Positions 25,162 to 33,791 of a stretch of DNA of 45,854 bases are shown here, one piece after another. Source of the stretch: Ignavibacterium sp. (lineage in GTDB: Bacteria; Zixibacteria; MSB-5A5; GN15; PGXB01); NCBI GenBank assembly GCA_020724775.1, contig DYGG01000026.1, forward strand, positions 1 through 45,854, in the 5' to 3' direction. The stretch's first letter is position 1, and each line of letters begins with the position of its first letter. The position numbers and the translations under genes were made by a program. The notes beneath the pieces are model-generated. The model saw nothing but the letters and a program-made list of their open reading frames with translations. It was not told where the DNA came from and did no database searches.

Positions 25162-28100
25162 TTCAGCACCGCCATTTTCAATTTGTGACTCTGTCCGGAT
25201 GTCCCTTCCCTGAATACAACGACATAGACTCCATTGAGTACAATTTTCCCTTTGTCATTCCGACCATCCCAGGTGACATAGTTGGCTCCTTGACGACCCC
25301 CTTCGCTTCCGGCGGCAAAGACCTTTTCAAAGACTTCTTCACCACTAAGGGTGTAGATCGTCATGGTAACGGTTTCGTCAGCGGCCAGACTGTAAGCGAT
25401 CTCAGCGCTTTCCCGATTGGGATTGAAAGGATTGTTCCGCGCCATGAGCGAATGCCCCAGTGACGGGGGAGTAATAATGAAATTTCCACTAAGGCGAAAA
25501 TTGCTGTCGAATTCGCCTCGAACCGGGACCGGTTGAGTAATCCGGGGACCGGAGGCAAAGACGGCGCTAATGTCACGATTTTCCAGCCTTAATCCGAAAC
25601 CGTTCACTTCAATCTCATCTCTGAGACGCGCCTTAAATCTTAACAATTTCTCTTCCTGCGAATGCATCAGAAAGTTCTCAAAGCGAAACTGAATATAGCC
25701 GCCGTCGGTATCGCCGTACGCCACTGCCGCGCCATTCGATAAAAACGCTGTACTTTCCGGTATCAAAATGGCGCCGGGCTCGAGCAGGTTGTCCCGATTG
25801 TCGGTAAACATCAATTCTATCGCCAGAAGCCCCACCACATTGAGAGGATTGTCGGTATTGTTTCTTAATTTCAGTTCAAAAAGAATCGGTGACGACCCCT
25901 CTATCACAAGCGGTCCCTGCAACACCTGTCCTGAAACCACCAACTCGGCATCGCCCGGCTCGACCCGGATAGGAATTACCGCCGAGCCGACCTTTACTTT
26001 CGCCGGCAGGCCGGTGTTCCGGTCAATCGGAATTGTTGTCAAACTCAATTGGAGGTTTGTACTGACCGAGAAAGACGGCGCAATCATATTGAAGTTGGCA
26101 ATGCCGCCGATTTCTACGGTTTGAGAAGAGGGGTCCGGAATTCCGAAATCGACACCGCCGGTTGAAAGAGTTATTTCTCCAGGCAGAGCGCCGGCTTCAC
26201 CCAGGTTCCGAAGTCGCGCCGCCACGACGAAATTTTCTCCAAAATCGACGTACCCTTCATAAACCCCACTCAGGGTATAGACCAACTCAATTTCCGCCGG
26301 CGATTGTATCGAAACTGCAGCGGTATTATCATCCGATGGTATAGTTGTGGCAAAAGGAGAGCGGACCGCCGAGCGGTAAATTTTTATCGGGACCGAAAGA
26401 GATTCCGCCGTCAGAGGAAGAGAAATCTCCAAATCCTGCATCGGATTCAGATTATTGCCGGTACTGGTTGCCAGGGTATCCAATCCATCCTCGGAAACAA
26501 TCCAGAGGGTAACATTTGATATTGGCGCATCGGAAAGATTGCGTACTGTCGTTTTAATCCGAAACTCCTGCCCATAGTTGACAAAAGGGGGATTGACTGT
26601 CTCCAGTTTGGTCGAGACTATCTTTATTTCCGGAAGTCCGGTCACAAAGATATTTTCGCCTTTGAAGGCAATTGTGTCAATCCGTGTGGTATAAAGTTCC
26701 GTTCCTCTGGTTATCAGGCGCGGTATCAACTGCTGATCCAGCAATTCAAGAGAGATATAAATCTCTCCTGTCGTGATTTTGTTGCGGCCCGGATGAAGCA
26801 CAATCGGATTTCCCTGAAGCCGTGCCTCCAGAGTTCGGTCATATCCAATAAGTTGAAAAAGTGACCGGGCCGAATCCAGAGTAAGGTCGGTCGAACCATC
26901 CAGTTCAATGCTAAACTCGAAACGGCGTGTTTCCCCGGCCGGAATCACTCGTGGCAGCAAACTAAATCTGTTGTATGAGAGCGTCCCCCGGGGAAGAACA
27001 TATAATGAATCAAAGTCGGATATTCTTTGACGAAGGACAATTCCTTCTGACGAGCGCATGGTTATGTCAGCGGAGATGTACTTGTATCCTACGGCGAGTT
27101 CTTCCTCTATCTCAGGAATCTGGAAATAAGCACCGGATAGAGTCAGAATTCTTCCATCTGTGGACACCGTGACTGATTGTCCGGAGTCGCTTATTGCCAC
27201 TTCGGTACTATCGCTTCGCCTGAGGAAGTAATGAGCGCTGATGCTGTACTGCAGCGGGTCAATGGGGTGGTTCAATTCCATTTCCAACGAGAAGGGAGGA
27301 GTAACAGATGGCGCAATGACCGAATCAAGGGTCAGTGAGTTAGGAATATACTGGATAAGGAGCGAATCGAGCAGATATATTCGATGGGTCAAATGCTGGC
27401 GCGCAAAATATTCGGCGCCGTTCAAGATATATCGGGATAGAATTCCCAGTTGTAAGGTATCTTCGCTGTTGGGCATCAAATAGGTCGTATGTTTCTGCAA
27501 TCGTACACATATGTCTGTACCGGGCAGTGGCGGCTTAAGCACCAGCAGCGAGTCACTGCACAAGTCGCCACAGGAAAGAAACTGTGAAGTGACAATCGCC
27601 GGTGATTGGGGGGGTAGGTCGCCGTCGTTTATTATAGACAGGTTCAGGTCAAGATGCTGCCCGGCGAAAATTGTATCCGACGGCGAGGTTCGGAAAGCCA
27701 GATGAAGCCCATTATAGAACAGGTCAACGATATTGCTGGTAATATCCCCCGAAGAAGCATAGATATGAATTATTCCAGCCGGCCCGTCGTAAATAATCTC
27801 GTTGAGCGCAGACGTAGCGACTCCCATTTCAAAGTCGTCTTTCTCATCGAGAACCCCATTTAGAAGCGAACCGTGGTCGGCGCTGAATATGACCGGGTTT
27901 ACGGAGGCATCATAATCTGTTTTCAGATTGCCAAAGCGGTCAATCATGGTAAGAGACGCCTCTCCCAGAATCGGATTGCCGAGGAACTGCGTAGCAGGAA
28001 TAACCAAATCCATCCGTCCCAGTTCTCCGGGCAAAACGGCTGTCTCATATTCTCGGGCAACCGAATCAACCGCTGCTTTCAGTACATTGGTACCGGCACG

Positions 28101-29477
28101 ATAAAGATATTGCCCGGCCGCTCCTTCGCCGTCTATGACATAAATATCATTCAGAATCGGGGGGAATCCATGCGGGGAAACGCCGTTAGTCAGAAGCGTA
28201 ACCGTCGCAACGCCCGAAGCGGCATTGCCAAAGCGGTCCACTGCCTCCGTAATCCGCAGTTCCAGGCGCTCACCGGCGGCAACCGGTCCCCTGCCTGTAA
28301 GTACAAATGAGGAGATTTTCCCGGGAAGAACTGTTATCGGGCCACTCGTGCCCAAGATGCTTCCGTCGGTGCAGGAAATAGTCTGGAAGCCGGACGATTT
28401 GAGAATGAAATTATTTCCAGAAAAAAGATGCTGTCCGCTATCGGTAATTTCGAATTGATATTGGTTCAATTCGTTGTAATAGAATTCGCCGTCTTCATCG
28501 GAAGAGATGAAATAAACGGCGCCATCATAATCAAGAACCTGATTCCCGAAAAGGTCCACGGCGCGCACCATCACGGGAGCAGAAAAAATCTCTCCGGCTC
28601 TGACAGTCGGAGGATATGAAATTATCTCAAAATCTGCGACTATTCCCGAGATAACCGTGATAAGCCCCGATATCGCAGTCAAGTTTTCCAGGCTCGCCTG
28701 CACCTGTCCTTGTCCGAGCCCGGTGGCAAAAAAATAACCGGAAGTCACTTCACCGATCGGGTCGGAATCATCAGTCAGGCTCCACTCCAGCGAGGAATCA
28801 TTTATGGGATTTCCGAAACGGTCAGTAACAAGAGCTGCGAAATAAAAAGTCTGGCCGGCGCGAATAGTTACGGCCGTGTCCGGTGAAACGGTCAAGGCAA
28901 AGGGGACATCTGCCAAAATCGGAAAACTTTCCGACAGAGTGGGGCCAAATTCCACTCGATACCACTTGTTGAATATCAATCCGGCGATCTGATAATTCCC
29001 GGCCGCTACCGGATTCCTTATAGAGCGTATGGTGAACGTCACTTCTGTTCCGGCCGGCGGAGATATCCCCCATCTGAAGAACAGTACAATAATATTGTTC
29101 TGAATATAGACTTTTCTTATCTCTAAATCTTCGCCACTGTAAGTGTCGGAATATTCAATCTCGCTTATCTGATTTAAGCCAAACGACGACGGGAAACTGA
29201 AAGAGACTCCTCCCAGTTTAGGAATACCGCCCGTTGGCAATGTCATCTTTAACTGGTACTGCTCCCGTCGGTCAACGATTCCTGACTCCGGTATTACCTG
29301 CAATCGTGGCAGAGGTGGTGTCACCGAAAGCGCCATATCCCCTACAAATTCCCCCTCCAGATTCCAGAAGAAGATCTCCTTAAGCGAATCAGGAATGGAA
29401 TATTCTATCTCCACTGCCGATACGGCGGTGGAAGATAGAACTATGGCTGCGAACAAAAATAGGGTAAAAATTCTCAT
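25158..29477 (-). CDS. Giant Ig-repeat surface protein with FlgD-like C-terminal domain
   Basis: The start is ATG 29477 (MRIFTLFLFAAIVLSSTAVSA, signal peptide), giving about 1,439 residues; the frame is open to 29513. Four Ig-like (Big-1/invasin-like) modules carry a D-(R/L)-FGN motif at about residues 219, 308, 414 and 513, spaced near 100. The middle and later regions hold CARDB-like adhesion modules (YGQEFRIKTTVRNLSD, FGENFVVAARLRNLGE). The end has NPFNPN, then a FlgD-Ig-type domain with VTWDGRNDKGK and a final Lys, resembling type IX-type C-terminal domains of FCB bacteria. It is probably a secreted or surface-attached adhesin or scaffold. A 269-bp spacer upstream should hold its promoter, and the PorV-like gene follows by overlap. 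Confidence 0.85.
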   Translation of the reverse strand: MRIFTLFLFAAIVLSSTAVSAVEIEYSIPDSLKEIFFWNLEGEFVGDMALSVTPPLPRLQVIPESGIVDRREQYQLKMTLPTGGIPKLGGVSFSFPSSFGLNQISEIEYSDTYSGEDLEIRKVYIQNNIIVLFFRWGISPPAGTEVTFTIRSIRNPVAAGNYQIAGLIFNKWYRVEFGPTLSESFPILADVPFALTVSPDTAVTIRAGQTFYFAALVTDRFGNPINDSSLEWSLTDDSDPIGEVTSGYFFATGLGQGQVQASLENLTAISGLITVISGIVADFEIISYPPTVRAGEIFSAPVMVRAVDLFGNQVLDYDGAVYFISSDEDGEFYYNELNQYQFEITDSGQHLFSGNNFILKSSGFQTISCTDGSILGTSGPITVLPGKISSFVLTGRGPVAAGERLELRITEAVDRFGNAASGVATVTLLTNGVSPHGFPPILNDIYVIDGEGAAGQYLYRAGTNVLKAAVDSVAREYETAVLPGELGRMDLVIPATQFLGNPILGEASLTMIDRFGNLKTDYDASVNPVIFSADHGSLLNGVLDEKDDFEMGVATSALNEIIYDGPAGIIHIYASSGDITSNIVDLFYNGLHLAFRTSPSDTIFAGQHLDLNLSIINDGDLPPQSPAIVTSQFLSCGDLCSDSLLVLKPPLPGTDICVRLQKHTTYLMPNSEDTLQLGILSRYILNGAEYFARQHLTHRIYLLDSLLIQYIPNSLTLDSVIAPSVTPPFSLEMELNHPIDPLQYSISAHYFLRRSDSTEVAISDSGQSVTVSTDGRILTLSGAYFQIPEIEEELAVGYKYISADITMRSSEGIVLRQRISDFDSLYVLPRGTLSYNRFSLLPRVIPAGETRRFEFSIELDGSTDLTLDSARSLFQLIGYDRTLEARLQGNPIVLHPGRNKITTGEIYISLELLDQQLIPRLITRGTELYTTRIDTIAFKGENIFVTGLPEIKIVSTKLETVNPPFVNYGQEFRIKTTVRNLSDAPISNVTLWIVSEDGLDTLATSTGNNLNPMQDLEISLPLTAESLSVPIKIYRSAVRSPFATTIPSDDNTAAVSIQSPAEIELVYTLSGVYEGYVDFGENFVVAARLRNLGEAGALPGEITLSTGGVDFGIPDPSSQTVEIGGIANFNMIAPSFSVSTNLQLSLTTIPIDRNTGLPAKVKVGSAVIPIRVEPGDAELVVSGQVLQGPLVIEGSSPILFELKLRNNTDNPLNVVGLLAIELMFTDNRDNLLEPGAILIPESTAFLSNGAAVAYGDTDGGYIQFRFENFLMHSQEEKLLRFKARLRDEIEVNGFGLRLENRDISAVFASGPRITQPVPVRGEFDSNFRLSGNFIITPPSLGHSLMARNNPFNPNRESAEIAYSLAADETVTMTIYTLSGEEVFEKVFAAGSEGGRQGANYVTWDGRNDKGKIVLNGVYVVVFREGTSGQSHKLKMAVLK

Positions 29478-29571
29478 AACTTGGTAAATCAACTGTATCA
29501 CCGATTCCAGCAAAGATTATGCCTTAACCTGTCAATCTTCCAGACGGCAACTAAAATACCAATTGTTCGAG

Positions 29572-29645
29572 TTGCGAACTAAAGAATTCTTATAACTTGC
29601 GAAATGACAAAGAATTAAGTTGGACAATAACTAATTCTTGGCGAA
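29572..29645. repeat. Short repeated boxes upstream of the giant surface protein
   Basis: TTGCGAA occurs at 29572-29578 and 29597-29603, and AAAGAATT at 29581-29588 and 29609-29616. A GTTCG/CGAAC palindrome lies at 29565-29579, and a further AATTCTT-GGCGAA follows near 29633. These lie in the gap between folD and the Ig-repeat gene. They could be operator sites for the surface-protein operon. No convincing -35/-10 pair was found in this gap. Confidence 0.3.
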
Positions 29646-29746
29646 AAGTCGCAATCACTGACAAAGTAAGTCCAGCGGCGACAGGCTGACGGCTAAGTCA
29701 CTATGAATTATTCTGCGTCCTATGTGAAATAGATTGCAAGGTCGTT

Positions 29747-30637
29747 TTATGGCTGTATCTTGAGCCGATTCTCGGCGGAAAGGACGGTGTTGGATAGCAG
29801 CATGGCAATTGTCATTGGGCCCACGCCACCCGGAACGGGAGTAATGAATGACGTTTTCTTACGGCACTCTTCAAAGTCAACATCGCCGACAAGTTTATAT
29901 CCTTTGGATGAGCCGGTATCCTCTACCCTGTTGATGCCGACATCAATCACAACCGCACCATCTTTAACCATATCTGATTTTATGAAAGCCGGGCTTCCCA
30001 TCGCCGCAATCAGAATGTCGGCGCGATGGCAGATTTCGGCGATATTCTTTGTCCCACTGTGGCAGACTGTAACGGTCGCATTGGCCCCCTTTTGTTTCTG
30101 AATCAGCATCGCCATAAGTGGTTTGCCGACAATATTGGAGCGACCGACGATTACTACTTCCTTCCCTGAAGGGTCAATGTTGTACCGTCTCATCAACTCA
30201 ATGATGCCATAGGGGGTGCAGGACCGGAAGGATGGTTTGCCGATTAGAGTCAAACCGACATTATATGGGTGGAAGCCATCGACATCTTTTCCCGGTTCAA
30301 TAAGGAGCGTTACCGCATGTTCATCAAGATGTGACGGCAAAGGCGATTGCACCAGGATACCGTCAATTTCATGGCGCTCGTTCAGGTCCCGCACGACGGC
30401 GGTCAGTTCCTTTTGTGAGATTTCCTTAGGCTTCTTTATTACTTCCGAGTAAATCCCAATTTTCTCACAGGCTTTTGCCTTGCTGTTCACATAGGTAATA
30501 GAAGCGGGATTATCCCCCACCAGTACGGCGGCCAGTCCCGGGACAACCCCGGCACCGCGCAGCCGCTCGACTCGAATTTTCAGTTCGTCTTTTATTTCGT
30601 CCGAGATTTTTTTTCCGTCGATTAATACTGTCTCCAT
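29747..30637 (-). CDS. folD: Methylenetetrahydrofolate dehydrogenase/cyclohydrolase FolD
   Basis: This is a 296-residue bifunctional enzyme interconverting 5,10-methylene-, methenyl- and 10-formyl-tetrahydrofolate with NADP. It shows ITYVNSKAKACEKIG with the catalytic Lys53, the DGILVQSPLP motif, KDVDGFHP, the Rossmann segment VVIVGRSNIVGKP and the C-terminal TPVPGGVGPMT signature. The ATG at 30637 lies 3 bp after the ymdB stop, so it is the last gene of the zapA-rny-ymdB-folD transcript. It supplies formyl groups for purines and initiator tRNA. Confidence 0.97.
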   Translation of the reverse strand: METVLIDGKKISDEIKDELKIRVERLRGAGVVPGLAAVLVGDNPASITYVNSKAKACEKIGIYSEVIKKPKEISQKELTAVVRDLNERHEIDGILVQSPLPSHLDEHAVTLLIEPGKDVDGFHPYNVGLTLIGKPSFRSCTPYGIIELMRRYNIDPSGKEVVIVGRSNIVGKPLMAMLIQKQKGANATVTVCHSGTKNIAEICHRADILIAAMGSPAFIKSDMVKDGAVVIDVGINRVEDTGSSKGYKLVGDVDFEECRKKTSFITPVPGGVGPMTIAMLLSNTVLSAENRLKIQP

Positions 30638-30640
30638 GAC

Positions 30641-31465
30641 TCATAGTCCCTTTACATCATCTTCCTTCGGGCTTTCACCACTGTAATCTATTTTGAATCT
30701 TTCAATATGCTCAGCGCCGCCGTCAGCCGTATCAATCGTCACTACCACTCCGGAGATTTTGATATCATTGCGGGCGCAGGCGAACCTTTTAGGCATACCG
30801 GTCAAGAATCTCTCCAGAGACGGCGCTTTTTCCATGCCGATGATAGAATCATGTGGCCCGGTCATCCCCACGTCTGTAATATAGGCGGTTCCTCTCTCCG
30901 AGACGGTTTCATCGGCTGTCTGCACATGAGTATGCGTCCCGATTATTGCCGAGACCTTACCATCCAGGTAATAAGCCAGCGCCTGTTTTTCGGAAGTAAC
31001 TTCCGCATGAAAGTCGATGATGACAATCTCGGTAGATTCACGGATCTTGCGCAGTTCCCGATCGGCGGTCCGGAACGGGCAATCAATCTCTTTCATATAG
31101 GTCCGCCCCATGAGATTTAAGACCGCCAGTTTGGTTCCATTGATATCGTCAATAAGAAAGCCATTGCCCGGAACGCCGGGAGGATAATTGGCGGGACGGA
31201 GAAGTCTGGGTTGTTCGTTTAGATATTGAAGGATATCGGCCCGGTCCCAGATATGATTCCCGGATGTCTGGCAGTTCACCCCGTACGAAAAAATTTTTCG
31301 TGACATCTCCGGCGTGATGCCAAACCCGCCCGCGGCATTCTCGATATTGGCGATGACATAATCAGCCCCAAACTTTTCCTTAAGTGACTTGCACATTTGA
31401 GAAAGCACAAACCGACCCGGCTTGCCTACCAGGTCGGCAAAAAACAAGACTTTTATGAGAGCCAT
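30641..31465 (-). CDS. ymdB: YmdB-family metallophosphoesterase
   Basis: This 274-residue protein is of the TIGR00282/YmdB family, di-metal phosphodiesterases related to a 2',3'-cAMP phosphodiesterase of Bacillus. Metal ligands are visible in LFFADLVGKPGR, NIENAAGG, SGNHIWDR, DFHAEVTSEK and GTHTHVQTAD. The start is ATG 31465, with AGGAG seven bases upstream; the preceding TTG is in frame but less likely. It lies 9 bp after rny, a conserved rny-ymdB pairing that links it to RNA turnover. The in vivo substrate is not known from sequence. Confidence 0.93.
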   Translation of the reverse strand: MALIKVLFFADLVGKPGRFVLSQMCKSLKEKFGADYVIANIENAAGGFGITPEMSRKIFSYGVNCQTSGNHIWDRADILQYLNEQPRLLRPANYPPGVPGNGFLIDDINGTKLAVLNLMGRTYMKEIDCPFRTADRELRKIRESTEIVIIDFHAEVTSEKQALAYYLDGKVSAIIGTHTHVQTADETVSERGTAYITDVGMTGPHDSIIGMEKAPSLERFLTGMPKRFACARNDIKISGVVVTIDTADGGAEHIERFKIDYSGESPKEDDVKGL

Positions 31466-31474
31466 CAAATTCTC

Positions 31475-33040
31475 CTATTTGGCAAACTCGGTGGCTCTGG
31501 TCTCTCGAATCACAGTCACTTTAATCTGCCCGGGATATTCCATTTCCTGTTCTATTTTCTTGGCGATATCGCCTGCCAGAATCGTTGTTGCCAGGTCGTC
31601 GATAGTTTCGCACTCTACAATGACTCGCACTTCTCTACCAGCCTGAATGGCAAAAGCCTTGGAAACTCCCTTGAATGAATCCGCCAGTTCTTCCAGTTTC
31701 TCCAGCCGCTTGATATATGCTTCCAGCGGCTCCCGTCGCGCGCCCGGACGGGCTCCCGAAATGGCGTCGGCCGCCTGAACCAACACCGGGTAGGGCGTCT
31801 CCTGAGGAACATCACCGTGATGTGACGCCACCGCATTTACTATAATCGGATTCTCCCCCAATCGGGATAGAAAATTGGCGCCGATTTCAGTATGAGTTCC
31901 TTCCGTTTCACGGTCAATCGCTTTTCCGATGTCGTGGAGCAGTCCCGAACGCTTTGCCAGGTTCGGGTCTAGCCCCAGTTCCGCCGCCATCAACCCGGCC
32001 AGAATCGCCACCTCTTTGGAATGCTGCAAAACATTCTGTCCGTAAGAAGTTCTATATTTCAGTTTTCCCAGAAGTTTAATCACTTCGGCATGAAGCCCCT
32101 GAACGCCAACATCAAACGCCGCTTGCTCGCCGGCTTCACGAATCAGCATCTCCATCTCTTTCTGTGTCTTCTCTACTATCTCTTCAATTCGCGTCGGGTG
32201 AATCCTTCCATCGGTAATCAGTTTCTCCAGCGCCATCCGCGCTACCTCGCGACGAATCGGGTCATATCCCGAAAGAATCACTGCCTCTGGAGTATCATCG
32301 ACAATAACGTCGATTCCGGTGGCGGTTTCAAAGGAACGAATATTTCGTCCCTCGCGTCCGATAATCCTCCCTTTCATCTCCTCGTTGGGCAGATTAACCA
32401 CCGAAACTGTTGATTCCACCGCATGGTCGGCTGCGCAGCGGTAAATCGCCTGTATGATTAACTCGCGGGCATCTTTCTCAGCATTCCGCTCGGCGATCTC
32501 TTTTATCTCCTTTATCATAGCCGCCGCTTCCACTTTCGCCTCGCTGATAAGGTTCTCTTTTAGTTCCCGCTTGGCTTCTTCGGCGGTCATCTGGGCTATC
32601 CGCTCCAGTTTTTCATTCTGTACCTGAATTGCCTTCTCCAGTTCCTGCTCCCGCAACGTAATCCCTTTTTCCCTTCCACTTAGAGTCCGCTCCCGGAACT
32701 GAATGTCCTTCTCCCGCTTGGCGAGAGATTCCAGTCGTTTGTCAACGCTGCTTTCTTTGTCCTGAAGCCGCTTTTCGACTTTCTGGATATCGTTTCGTTT
32801 ATTCTGAAGTTCTCTTTCAAAGTTGGACTTGGCTTTATACCACTCTTCTTTGGCCTCCAGAAGCGCTTCTTTCTTTTTTATCTCCGCTTCTTTTTCCGCC
32901 TCTGAAATAATCTTTTTGGAAAGTTCCTCGGCATTAGCAATCCGCGTATTGGCTATTCTTCGCAGGACCAGCCAGGCAACGGCAAACCCCGCAATTCCGG
33001 CCAGCACCGAAAACAGCACTATCAAAAGCGTGCCATTCAT
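31475..33040 (-). CDS. rny: Ribonuclease Y
   Basis: This is the 521-residue membrane-anchored endoribonuclease that initiates mRNA decay. An N-terminal transmembrane helix (about 5-26) is followed by a long charged coiled coil (about 30-200). The KH domain has [14 protein letters not shown], and the HD domain has [12 protein letters not shown] and later [21 protein letters not shown]. The ATG at 33040 has GAGGAGG four bases upstream (33045-33051), preceded by a perfect hairpin. It is co-transcribed with zapA upstream (90-bp gap) and ymdB downstream. Confidence 0.97.
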   Translation of the reverse strand: MNGTLLIVLFSVLAGIAGFAVAWLVLRRIANTRIANAEELSKKIISEAEKEAEIKKKEALLEAKEEWYKAKSNFERELQNKRNDIQKVEKRLQDKESSVDKRLESLAKREKDIQFRERTLSGREKGITLREQELEKAIQVQNEKLERIAQMTAEEAKRELKENLISEAKVEAAAMIKEIKEIAERNAEKDARELIIQAIYRCAADHAVESTVSVVNLPNEEMKGRIIGREGRNIRSFETATGIDVIVDDTPEAVILSGYDPIRREVARMALEKLITDGRIHPTRIEEIVEKTQKEMEMLIREAGEQAAFDVGVQGLHAEVIKLLGKLKYRTSYGQNVLQHSKEVAILAGLMAAELGLDPNLAKRSGLLHDIGKAIDRETEGTHTEIGANFLSRLGENPIIVNAVASHHGDVPQETPYPVLVQAADAISGARPGARREPLEAYIKRLEKLEELADSFKGVSKAFAIQAGREVRVIVECETIDDLATTILAGDIAKKIEQEMEYPGQIKVTVIRETRATEFAK

Positions 33041-33051
33041 GCGACCTCCTC

Positions 33052-33069
33052 GCCTTCAAAAATGAAGGC
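33052..33069 (-). promoter_or_regulatory. Hairpin abutting the rny ribosome binding site
   Basis: On the minus strand GCCTTCA-TTTT-TGAAGGC forms a perfect 7-bp stem with a 4-nt loop. It ends exactly where the GAGGAGG of rny begins. It could stabilise the RNA 5' side, cause pausing, or serve in autoregulation of the ribonuclease. Confidence 0.5.
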
Positions 33070-33130
33070 AATCTATCTAAAAGTTCCGTCGATGAAAATG
33101 AAGATAATTAAATGAGATAGTTGAGGGATA

Positions 33131-33445
33131 TCAGTCGGCGTCCCCTACCGGTAATTTGCTCTCCAGCAACTCAAGAATTGTTTTTGCCCGGTCCTCGACG
33201 CTGGATATTTTGTCCGATCGCTGCGCTTCAAGTTCAAGTAATTCCCCCGCTATATTCAAGGCGGCTAATACTGCCACTTTCTCGGGCGATCTATTTTTTG
33301 ACTTGGAGGCTATGTCCCGCATCTTACGGTCAACATATTCGGCAACTCGCAAAATAAACTCGGGTTCGGCTGACCCCCGGATAGGATATTCTTCGCCTAA
33401 AATTACAACTTTTACGGTTTGTATTTTCTCTGATAAACCAGACAT
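33131..33445 (-). CDS. zapA: Cell division protein ZapA
   Basis: The start is ATG 33445 (MSGLSEKIQTVKVVILGEEYP), giving 104 residues; an upstream in-frame TTG at 33463 is unlikely. The N-terminal beta-strands VKVVILGEEYPIRG and the YVDRKMRDIA helix match ZapA, followed by a coiled coil (VAVLAALNIAGELLELEAQ). ZapA bundles FtsZ filaments at the division ring. It lies downstream of pheT and a small coiled-coil gene and upstream of rny, the usual pheT-zapA neighbourhood. A near-consensus promoter sits directly upstream. Confidence 0.92.
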   Translation of the reverse strand: MSGLSEKIQTVKVVILGEEYPIRGSAEPEFILRVAEYVDRKMRDIASKSKNRSPEKVAVLAALNIAGELLELEAQRSDKISSVEDRAKTILELLESKLPVGDAD

Positions 33446-33509
33446 TAAAATTGATTTCCTCAATTCTTCTCGAATTATCTTCTCGTCTATTTAAAAATAC
33501 GATACAAAA

Positions 33510-33538
33510 ATATTATTCACGGCATTAAAATCTGTCAA
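33510..33538 (-). promoter_or_regulatory. Near-consensus sigma-70 promoter for zapA-rny-ymdB-folD
   Basis: On the minus strand TTGACA (33533-33538), an exact 17-bp spacer and TAATAT (33510-33515) lie in the gap before zapA, with a predicted leader of about 58 nt. It is the best promoter match in the window. Confidence 0.8.
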
Positions 33539-33553
33539 CTAAAATATTGACAG

Positions 33554-33787
33554 TTATGCTTGTTCCAGCATTCCCAACTTGTCAAGTATAGTTCCCAGTT
33601 TGGTCTTTATGGCGTCTGCCCGCTCCGCATCTTTCCTCTCCAGTTCCATTAAGCAAGCCTTTGTCTCCGCCAGTTCCTTTCCCAGTCGATCCTTCTCGTT
33701 CTTCAGTATCTGATTATCTTCCTTTAGTTTATCTATCAGGGCAACCGCCTTGTTAATCCTTTCTTCCAGCCGTTCCAGGGCATCCAT
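33554..33787 (-). CDS. Small coiled-coil protein (ZapB-like)
   Basis: This is a 77-residue protein that is almost entirely one heptad coiled coil (ALERLEERINKAVALIDKL, ILKNEKDRLGKELAETK). It starts 4 bp after the pheT stop and ends 108 bp before zapA. ZapB of E. coli is a similarly short coiled coil that binds ZapA. Size, structure and position next to zapA make it a plausible ZapB-like partner, but coiled coils are low-information sequences and homology cannot be shown here. Confidence 0.75.
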   Translation of the reverse strand: MDALERLEERINKAVALIDKLKEDNQILKNEKDRLGKELAETKACLMELERKDAERADAIKTKLGTILDKLGMLEQA

Positions 33788-33791
33788 ATCG

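Noticed and set aside
33041-33130. Possible 6S RNA between zapA and rny
   Set aside because: The zapA neighbourhood often carries ssrS, but this gap is only 90 bp and shows one small hairpin, not the long 6S bubble structure.
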